Below are positions 1 to 5,152 of a stretch of 5,152 nt of DNA, in pieces. Origin of the DNA: an uncultured Lachnobacterium sp. (GTDB taxonomy: Bacteria > Bacillota > Clostridia > Lachnospirales > Lachnospiraceae); NCBI GenBank assembly GCA_900548765.1, contig URLU01000164.1, forward strand, positions 1-5,152. The letters run 5' to 3'. The position numbers and the translations under genes were made by a program. Under the pieces are notes generated by a model. That model searched no databases, was not told where the DNA came from, and was given only the letters and a program-made list of their open reading frames with translations. How positions within the stretch are numbered: position 1 is the stretch's first letter; each line of letters starts with the position of its first letter.

Positions 1-497
1 ATCTTTCTGTTCTCCTCTGCATTTTCCTCGTTTACAGAACGCATCATTTCAAGACCTACAACAGTGGTGCCATACTCTGTCAGAATGATATCATCTATAT
101 CGTACTCTTTCTCGCTTCTGTACTCAAATAATGTGCCAAGACGCTCACCTGCAATATCAATAGGTGTGATTATCGCCTTGTATTTTCTTGAATTTTCTCC
201 AAAGCCAAGAGTCTCAAGATTAACGTTTTCCTTGGTTGATAAGATGCCAAGAAGTCTCTCATTAAGCTCTGCGTCAATAAATCCTCCAACCTCATCTACG
301 ATAAGTTCCTGAAGTTCATCCACACCCTTGCATATGCTTGAACCAAGCACCTTGCCCTTTCGGCTGATAACAAGTATGTCAGAATCAAGTATGCCTGTTA
401 AGACCTCACAAATGTCATTAAAAACAACCTTGGATGAATTATTATTATGAAGTAATTTATTTATTTTTCGTGTTTTGTCTAAAAGTTGAACGCTCAT
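1..497 (-). CDS. codY: CodY, GTP- and branched-chain amino acid-sensing global transcriptional regulator (3' end cut off by window edge)
   Basis: Read directly from the minus strand; 165 codons are visible before the window ends. CodY proteins are about 260 residues, so the N-terminal GAF sensor domain and part of the linker are present, while the winged-helix DNA-binding domain is lost beyond the edge. The start MSVQLLDKTRKINKLL matches the CodY N-terminus. So do an SRKGKVLG segment (45-52) and the strongly conserved ERLGTL (118-123) and EYGTTVVGLE (141-150). In the family, CodY binds isoleucine, leucine or valine, and often GTP, and represses amino acid biosynthesis, transport and sometimes competence and virulence genes when nutrients are plentiful. 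The ATG at 497 is preceded by a GGAGGT site 8 bases upstream. The loop that binds the amino acid in Bacillus CodY is divergent here (see findings). It lies downstream of topA and appears to have its own promoter. Identity is near certain; effector specificity is not. Confidence 0.95.
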   Translation of the reverse strand, partial: MSVQLLDKTRKINKLLHNNNSSKVVFNDICEVLTGILDSDILVISRKGKVLGSSICKGVDELQELIVDEVGGFIDAELNERLLGILSTKENVNLETLGFGENSRKYKAIITPIDIAGERLGTLFEYRSEKEYDIDDIILTEYGTTVVGLEMMRSVNEENAEENRK

Positions 498-505
498 TCC
501 ACGTT

Positions 506-512
506 ACCTCCC
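506..512 (-). promoter_or_regulatory. codY ribosome binding site
   Basis: The minus strand reads GGGAGGT, 8 bases before the codY ATG at 497. This is a near-perfect Shine-Dalgarno match and fixes the start codon. No competing in-frame start was noticed nearby. Confidence 0.85.
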
Positions 513-543
513 GATATTCCAATGTATGTCCGTAACAACAATT

Positions 544-572
544 ATTCTAGCATGTTTTTTCAGACAATTCAA
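544..572 (-). promoter_or_regulatory. Putative sigma-A-type promoter of codY
   Basis: On the minus strand a -35 hexamer TTGAAT (567-572) is followed by exactly 17 bases and a -10 hexamer TAGAAT (544-549). The -10 is preceded by TGC (550-552), which makes it an extended -10. Matches to consensus are 4 of 6 for the -35 and 5 of 6 for the -10. The -35 overlaps the topA stop codon. Transcription would start near 536-539, giving a leader of about 40 bases before codY with no evident structure. This is a pattern call only; no transcript data were available. Confidence 0.6.
555..569 (-). promoter_or_regulatory. Putative CodY box in the codY promoter
   Basis: The minus strand reads AATTGTCTGAAAAAA. 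Against the published CodY-box consensus AATTTTCWGAAAATT it has 12 of 15 matches, with mismatches at positions 5, 14 and 15. It sits in the spacer of the putative codY promoter and overlaps three bases of the -35, a position where a bound protein would block RNA polymerase. This suggests negative autoregulation by CodY. Because the consensus is AT-rich, three-mismatch matches also occur by chance; the location is what makes this one credible. Confidence 0.5.
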
Positions 573-2647
573 TCATTATCTTGTTTTTGTGTAGTAACAT
601 ATCCGCATTGTTCATTAGAACATGCAATTTTATTTCCTTTTGCAACCATATAGCTGTTACATCTCGGACATTTCTCTGCCACCGGACGTCCCCAACTCAT
701 AAAATCACATTCCGGATTATCTATACAGCCATAATACTTACGTCCTTTTCGTGTTTTCTTAAGCACTATATCCTTGCCACACTTAGGACAGGCAACGCCA
801 ATCTTCTCAAAATATGGCTTTGTATTACGGCATTCCGGGAATCCCGGGCAGGCCAGGAACTTGCCGTGCGGTCCGTACTTAATCACCATGTTTCTGCCGC
901 AGACCTCACAGATTTCATCTGTGACCTCGTCCTCAATTGTAACCTTTTCCAGCTCCTTCTCTGCTTTTTCTACCGCCATCTGAAGGTCTGGATAGAAGTT
1001 TCTAATAACAGTCTTCCAATTTACAGTGCCCTCTGCCACTCCATCAAGCAAGGTCTCCATATTGGCTGTGAAACGTTCATCAACAATCGTAGGGAAGGAC
1101 TCCTTCATGATTGAATTGACAACCTCACCGATTTCTGTGACATATAAGTTTTTATTTTCCTTGGTAATGTATCTTCTGGCTATTATGGTTGTAATCGTTG
1201 GAGAATAAGTACTTGGACGTCCTATTCCAAGCTCCTCAAGAGTCCTTACCAGTGACGCCTCTGTATAGTGGGCAGGCGGCTGTGTAAAGTGCTGCTTCGG
1301 CTCAAACTCCACCAATGACAGCTTTGTATTTTCATCTATAGACTTAAATGCAGCCTGCTTCTCTGCCTTCTCATCATCAGCCTCTGTGTATGCCAGCTCA
1401 AAACCATCAAAGGAAGCCTTTGAAGTAGATACATGAAACCTATACTCACCCACACCGATATTGACTGTTGTAGTCTCGTATACAGCATTTGCCATCCTGC
1501 TGGCTGTAAAGCGCTTCCAGATAAGCTGATAAAGCCTGAACTGGTCTCTTGAGAGAGACTCCTTTATATCAGATGGTGTACGATTTATATCTGATGGTCT
1601 GATGGCCTCGTGGGCATCCTGTATCTTCTGGCTGCCCTTTTTCATACCCTGTCCCTCAGACAGATACTTGTCTCCATAGTTTTCATGTATGAACTCTCTT
1701 GCAGCCGCATCAGCCTCCTCAGAGATTCTGATAGAGTCTGTACGCAGGTAAGTGATAAGACCCACAGTTCCCTGTCCCTTAATGTCAACTCCTTCATAGA
1801 GCTGCTGGGCAATACGCATTGTCTTTGAAATAGGGAAATTCAAAGCCTTTGACGCCTCCTGCTGTAAGGTAGAGGTCGTAAAAGGTAAAGGTGCTTTTTT
1901 ATTACGCTCGCTCTTCTTGATATCAAGAATCTTTACCTCTTCATCCTTCATCTCCGCAAGGATTTTATCTACCTCTTCCTTGGAAGCTATTGCTATTTTG
2001 TCCCTGCCCCTGGCATAAAGCTTTGCAAGAACAGGCTTTTTCTCTCCCTCAGCATTGATAAGTGCGTCCACGCTCCAATACTCTTCTGGTATAAAAGCGT
2101 TGATTTCATCCTCCCTGTCACATACGATTCTAAGTGCAACAGACTGTACTCTTCCGGCACTAAGCCCACGCTTTACCTTAGCCCAGAGCAGGGGACTTAT
2201 TCTATAACCCACGATTCTGTCCAGTGCTCTTCTCGCCTGCTGGGCATCAACCAGATCCATGTCTATTTCTCTAGGATTTTTGAGGGATTCCTTTACCGCA
2301 TTCTTGGTAATCTCGTTAAAACTTATACGGCTTACATTTTTGCCCTCAAGCTTTAAGGCATTTACCAGATGCCATGAAATTGCTTCTCCTTCACGGTCAG
2401 GGTCAGTTGCGAGATATATCTTATCAGCCTTTTTGGCCTCTTTCCTGAGCTTTGCCAGTATATCCCCCTTACCACGGATAGTAATATATTTAGGCTCAAA
2501 ATCACCATCAACATCTATGCCCAGCTGACTCTTAGGCAAATCCCTGACGTGACCATTTGATGCCATTACCTCATAATTCTTCCCCAAAAACTTTTTAATT
2601 GTCTTAACCTTTGCAGGCGACTCCACAATAACCAGATACTTTGCCAT
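569..2647 (-). CDS. topA: DNA topoisomerase I (type IA)
   Basis: Complete gene of 692 residues, close to Bacillus TopA in length. It relaxes negatively supercoiled DNA by cutting one strand through a 5'-phosphotyrosine link, balancing gyrase. The TOPRIM domain (about 1-115) shows Glu9, Lys13 and the acidic DPDREGE motif (Asp82, Asp84, Glu86) that binds Mg2+. The motif ALDRIVGYRISPLLW (141-155) and GLSAGRVQSVALR (161-173) are typical of the core. The catalytic tyrosine is Tyr300 in GLITYLRTDS, with Arg302 beside it. A DAHEAIRPSD segment follows. The C-terminus carries three four-cysteine zinc ribbons: Cys580/583/600/606, Cys620/623/641/647 and Cys660/663/676/681. The ATG at 2647 is preferred over an adjacent in-frame TTG at 2650 because AAGGAG lies 7 bases before the ATG but only 4 before the TTG, and MAKYLVIVESPAK is the usual family start. 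The gene is 24 bases after dprA and probably cotranscribed with it. All catalytic residues looked for are present. Confidence 0.97.
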   Translation of the reverse strand: MAKYLVIVESPAKVKTIKKFLGKNYEVMASNGHVRDLPKSQLGIDVDGDFEPKYITIRGKGDILAKLRKEAKKADKIYLATDPDREGEAISWHLVNALKLEGKNVSRISFNEITKNAVKESLKNPREIDMDLVDAQQARRALDRIVGYRISPLLWAKVKRGLSAGRVQSVALRIVCDREDEINAFIPEEYWSVDALINAEGEKKPVLAKLYARGRDKIAIASKEEVDKILAEMKDEEVKILDIKKSERNKKAPLPFTTSTLQQEASKALNFPISKTMRIAQQLYEGVDIKGQGTVGLITYLRTDSIRISEEADAAAREFIHENYGDKYLSEGQGMKKGSQKIQDAHEAIRPSDINRTPSDIKESLSRDQFRLYQLIWKRFTASRMANAVYETTTVNIGVGEYRFHVSTSKASFDGFELAYTEADDEKAEKQAAFKSIDENTKLSLVEFEPKQHFTQPPAHYTEASLVRTLEELGIGRPSTYSPTITTIIARRYITKENKNLYVTEIGEVVNSIMKESFPTIVDERFTANMETLLDGVAEGTVNWKTVIRNFYPDLQMAVEKAEKELEKVTIEDEVTDEICEVCGRNMVIKYGPHGKFLACPGFPECRNTKPYFEKIGVACPKCGKDIVLKKTRKGRKYYGCIDNPECDFMSWGRPVAEKCPRCNSYMVAKGNKIACSNEQCGYVTTQKQDND

Positions 2648-2654
2648 CAAAAAA

Positions 2655-2660
2655 CTCCTT
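2655..2660 (-). promoter_or_regulatory. topA ribosome binding site
   Basis: The minus strand reads AAGGAG, 7 bases ahead of the ATG at 2647. It occupies the 24-base gap after the dprA stop codon. No promoter pattern was found in this gap or the last bases of dprA, which supports expression of topA from an upstream promoter. The spacing decides between the tandem TTG (2650) and ATG (2647) in favour of the ATG. Confidence 0.8.
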
Positions 2661-2671
2661 ATTTACGTGAG

Positions 2672-3751
2672 CTACAGTAGTCTGACGAAATAATTCGGTA
2701 CATTTTCCCTAACCAGTCCTTTGCTCTCAAGGCTTTCCAAAATCGTCAGAAGCTCGCTTAATTGATATGGTAACTTCTCCATAAGTGTCCCGATACCTAT
2801 CGGACAAAAATCGAGTAAACTATACACCAACGCTTCTGGTTTTTCAAGTAAATTTTTTCGAAAGTCCATTTGAACATACTCATTGTCATCCGAAATCCCC
2901 AGTTCTTTTATAAACTCATCCAGGTCATTCAGTATCACCGCTCCCTGCTTAATCAGGGCATTACAGCCCTGACTTAAAGGGTCTGACACCCGCCCCGGAA
3001 CCACATATACATCCTTGCCCTGCTCCAGCGCATAATCTGCTGTGATAAGCGAACCACTTTTCAATCTCGCTTCCACCACAACTGTCGCATCACTAAGCCC
3101 TGATATTATCCTGTTTCTCTGCGGAAAGTAAGCCGGCAGCGGTGCTGTGCCCATGGAATATTCAGATATTATGCCGCCTGCTTCTGGTATTTTTTCGTAC
3201 AAAAATCTGTTTTCCCTGGGATAGCACTGGTCTGCTCCACAGCCCAGTACCGCATAGGTCTGCCCTTTTCCATCAATAGCTCCCATATGCCCATCCCTGT
3301 CTATGCCACGAGCCATGCCGCTTATGACATTAACCCCATTTTCAGCCAGCCTTCTGCCGATTTTCTTTGCGATACTTTCTCCATATGCGCTCCTGCCTCT
3401 GGCTCCAACAATTGCAACTGATTTTCTCTTATCATCAGGCAGTTTTCCCTTATAGCAGAGGGAATAAGGAGGGTCTGCAATCTCTCTCAGCCTCTTTGGG
3501 AATGCTTTGTCCTCAATACTCACAAAGCCATAGCCGCTCATGACAAACTGATTCCATTTCTCGTCTGCATCCCACTCATTTCTGGAATTAATTATTGCCG
3601 TTATATCTGCTTCTGTTAACCCACTAATCTTTCTTAAAGTTTTTTCTTCTATATAATATAGCTCCTGGGCAGAAATATTATTTTTTATAAATAATAATTT
3701 TTTTCCACTCCACAGTCCCTTGATATTAGACAGCCAGTACTGATATTTCAT
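2672..3751 (-). CDS. dprA: DprA/Smf, DNA-processing protein that loads RecA onto single-stranded DNA
   Basis: Complete gene of 359 residues, a normal length for the family. In competent bacteria DprA binds incoming single-stranded DNA in the cytoplasm, protects it and recruits RecA; it is also common in species with no known competence. The N-terminal part (about 1-105) has a helix-hairpin-helix-like stretch (LRKISGLTEADI, 39-50) and a segment resembling the family's usual YP..L..I.DPP motif (AFPKRLREIADPP, 83-95). The Rossmann-like core (about 110-285) shows AIVGARGRSAYG (113-124), the SGMARGID signature (144-151), FPQRNRIISGLS (209-220), GSLITADYALEQGKDVYVVPG split across 233-253, and CNALIKQGA (263-271). 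A C-terminal winged-helix-like domain (about 303-359) contains SELLTILESLESKGLV. The ATG at 3751 overlaps the stop codon of the upstream AAA+ gene and has a GGAGG 9 bases before it. The neighbourhood with a ComM-type gene fits a DNA uptake or recombination role, but does not prove competence. Confidence 0.95.
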   Translation of the reverse strand: MKYQYWLSNIKGLWSGKKLLFIKNNISAQELYYIEEKTLRKISGLTEADITAIINSRNEWDADEKWNQFVMSGYGFVSIEDKAFPKRLREIADPPYSLCYKGKLPDDKRKSVAIVGARGRSAYGESIAKKIGRRLAENGVNVISGMARGIDRDGHMGAIDGKGQTYAVLGCGADQCYPRENRFLYEKIPEAGGIISEYSMGTAPLPAYFPQRNRIISGLSDATVVVEARLKSGSLITADYALEQGKDVYVVPGRVSDPLSQGCNALIKQGAVILNDLDEFIKELGISDDNEYVQMDFRKNLLEKPEALVYSLLDFCPIGIGTLMEKLPYQLSELLTILESLESKGLVRENVPNYFVRLL

Positions 3752-5152
3752 AGAATGCTTCCTCCCCAGTATTTATTATCCAGACTCCTGTAGCAGACAG
3801 CCTCCGACAGGTGGCAGAGCTTTATATCCTCACTCTCCTCCAAATCTGCTATGGTCCGTGCCACACGGATTATTTTGTGATAGGTTCGTCCTGTCATGCC
3901 CATTTTATCAAAAATGCTCCCCATATACTTATTTTCCTTGTCGCCAAGCCTGCAATACTTTTCCATGAGGGATGCCGGGAGCCTGCTGTTAAACCTGAAG
4001 CTTTCATCCACATATCTGTTCTGCTGGATTTCGTGACACATTGCCACCCTGCTTCTGATTTCTTCTGAGCTCTCGTTCTTATCCTTCATAACAATCTCTC
4101 TGTAACTGAGTGCCGAGGCTTCCACACAGAGGTCAATTCTGTCTATCAGAGGCTGTGACAGCTTATCCAGATAGCGTCTCAGGGAAGGAGCTGTGCACCT
4201 GCATTTCTGCATGTCTGGATAATAACCACAATTGCAGGGGTTCATGGCGGCAAAAAGCAGAAAATTAGCCGGATATACCACACTGGTGCTGCCTCTCACA
4301 AGATTAATCCTGTGGTCCTCCAGGGGCTGTCTCAAGACCTCTATTGTCTGCTTGTTAAACTCTGTAAGCTCATCTAAAAACAGTACCCCATTATGCGCCA
4401 GAGAGATTTCTCCAGGCTTTAAATCTATGCCTCCGCCTATGATTCCAGCCTTTGTGACTGTATGATGGGGATCCCTGAAGGGTCTGTCAGACAGCAGGGC
4501 AGAATTGTTATTTAAGAGCCCACATACACTGTATATTTTTGACAGTTCAAGCTTCTCCTCCTCCGAGAGGGCAGGCAGGATTGTGGGTAGTCTCTCTGCT
4601 ATCATAGTCTTGCCGGCTCCCGGTGGTCCTACCAGAAGCATATTGTGCATGCCCGCCGCAGCCACCTCACAGGCTCTTTTCACAAAAGCCTGTCCATTCA
4701 CATCCACAAAATCCACGCTGTAGGCCTTGCCAGGAGCTACAGTCTCGCAGGGCTTACTCTGGTATTTCTCCTCTCCGTTTAAAAAGGCTATGAGTTGTGA
4801 TAAGTTTTCAAATGCAAAAATCTCTGCTCCCGGCACCAGCCTTGCCTCGTTCTCATTCTCCTTCGGAACTACAAACTTCTTAATTCCTCTGGAGTACTCA
4901 TCTGACACAATCGGAAGCACTCCATTCGTTCCAAGTATTTTACCATTTAAGCTTAACTCCCCGACAAAGACCACATCCTTACATTTGCTCTCATCTATCA
5001 GCCCTATGGACACAAGCAGGGCTACCGCGATTGGCACATCAAAGCCAGTACCGCTTTTTCTGATATTTGCAGGACACAGATTAATCGTTATCCTCTTTGC
5101 CGGCAGCAGTATGCCATGATTGTGCAGGGCTGTCCTTACCCTCTCCTTCGCC
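3748..5152 (-). CDS. comM: YifB/ComM family Mg-chelatase-like AAA+ ATPase (5' end cut off by window edge)
   Basis: The reading frame is open to the right edge; 467 codons are visible of a usual 500-510, so about 45 N-terminal residues are missing. Translation of the edge gives AKERVRTALHNHGILLPAKR and then ITINLCPANIRKSGTGFDVP, typical of the ChlI-like (Lon-fold) N-terminal domain. The apparent GTG start at 5037 is internal to this domain. Numbering from the first visible residue, the AAA+ core has a Walker A GPPGAGKT (175-182), a Walker B GVLFLDE (255-261), an arginine-bearing DRIDL (337-341) and the sensor-2-like TGRTYHKIIRVARTIADLE (420-438). The family's cysteine cluster NPCNCGY...CRC is intact (Cys306, 308, 317, 319) and may bind metal. 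In Haemophilus and Acinetobacter ComM is a hexameric helicase aiding branch migration during transformation. The role in Clostridia is not established. Despite the Mg-chelatase similarity, chlorophyll or cobalamin synthesis is not implied. Stop and dprA start overlap as ATGA. Confidence 0.93.
   Translation of the reverse strand, partial: AKERVRTALHNHGILLPAKRITINLCPANIRKSGTGFDVPIAVALLVSIGLIDESKCKDVVFVGELSLNGKILGTNGVLPIVSDEYSRGIKKFVVPKENENEARLVPGAEIFAFENLSQLIAFLNGEEKYQSKPCETVAPGKAYSVDFVDVNGQAFVKRACEVAAAGMHNMLLVGPPGAGKTMIAERLPTILPALSEEEKLELSKIYSVCGLLNNNSALLSDRPFRDPHHTVTKAGIIGGGIDLKPGEISLAHNGVLFLDELTEFNKQTIEVLRQPLEDHRINLVRGSTSVVYPANFLLFAAMNPCNCGYYPDMQKCRCTAPSLRRYLDKLSQPLIDRIDLCVEASALSYREIVMKDKNESSEEIRSRVAMCHEIQQNRYVDESFRFNSRLPASLMEKYCRLGDKENKYMGSIFDKMGMTGRTYHKIIRVARTIADLEESEDIKLCHLSEAVCYRSLDNKYWGGSIL
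3761..3767 (-). promoter_or_regulatory. dprA ribosome binding site inside the end of yifB/comM
   Basis: The minus strand reads GGGGAGG, 9 bases before the dprA ATG at 3751. It lies within the last codons of the upstream gene (encoding the TrpGlyGly near its C-terminus). A strong site here means dprA can be initiated independently as well as by ribosomes finishing the upstream gene. Confidence 0.75.

Noticed and set aside
498..568. Possible transcription terminator between topA and codY
   Set aside because: No GC-rich stem followed by a T run is present in the 71 bases. The only T-rich run lies in the promoter spacer/CodY-like box on the opposite strand.
835..847. GC-rich inverted repeat CCGGGAATCCCGG (terminator-like hairpin)
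   Set aside because: It is inside topA, encodes the conserved ProGlyPhePro of the first zinc ribbon, and no T tract follows on either strand. The protein sequence explains it.
581..1114. Long plus-strand open frame (177 codons) opposite the 3' part of topA
   Set aside because: It lies wholly opposite a fully conserved topoisomerase coding region, its product is cysteine/phenylalanine-rich in the manner of antisense frames, and it shows no recognisable domain. I treat it as a shadow of topA.
2672..2680. Small palindrome CTACAGTAG at the dprA stop codon
   Set aside because: Nine bases with four-base arms is too short to act as a terminator or a clear operator and is expected by chance.
2861..2875. 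Second CodY-box-like sequence (AATTTTTTCGAAAGT) inside dprA
   Set aside because: It has four mismatches to the consensus, including the central CWG, lies mid-gene in AT-rich coding sequence and is not near a promoter. Chance is the simpler explanation.
3652..3657. Perfect TATAAT on the plus strand inside dprA (antisense promoter candidate)
   Set aside because: The hexamer 17 bases upstream is CTTTCT, not a -35, and the region is simply A/T-rich. No antisense gene follows.
4727..5119. Plus-strand open frame (130 codons) opposite the 5' part of the ComM-type gene
   Set aside because: The minus strand here matches the YifB/ComM family residue by residue through the edge of the window; the plus-strand product is unrecognisable. 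Shadow frame.

Overview
The window looks like chromosomal housekeeping DNA from a Gram-positive Bacillota, most likely a clostridial relative of the Lachnospiraceae type. The reasons are a CodY regulator (confined to Bacillota), strong GGAGG-type ribosome binding sites, moderately AT-leaning codon use with many AGA/ATA/AAA codons, and the gene neighbourhood. The family-level placement is an inference from remembered gene order; Bacillota is well supported by CodY itself.

All four genes lie on the minus strand, so the biological order runs from high to low coordinates. (1) A YifB/ComM-type Mg-chelatase-like AAA+ ATPase enters at the right edge, with about 45 N-terminal residues missing. (2) dprA follows, coupled by a 4-base ATGA overlap. 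(3) topA (DNA topoisomerase I) comes after a 24-base gap that holds its ribosome binding site. (4) After a 71-base intergenic region, codY runs off the left edge with its C-terminal DNA-binding domain missing. There is no gene-free stretch over 300 bases. No RNA gene, mobile element, CRISPR array or long repeat was seen.

The first three genes handle DNA strand processing and topology: YifB/ComM is linked to branch migration on incoming DNA, DprA loads RecA on single-stranded DNA, and TopA relaxes negative supercoils. Their overlap and short spacing suggest one transcript. codY appears to have its own promoter: an extended -10 element and a 17-base spacer from a -35 that overlaps the topA stop codon. 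A 15-base site resembling the CodY consensus (3 mismatches) lies between these elements and overlaps the -35, which suggests autorepression. No terminator is visible between topA and codY, so readthrough is also possible.

I see no undescribed biological system here. The points most worth checking are the putative CodY autoregulatory site, the divergent effector-binding loop of this CodY, and the compact gene order compared with the Bacillus smf-topA-...-codY locus.
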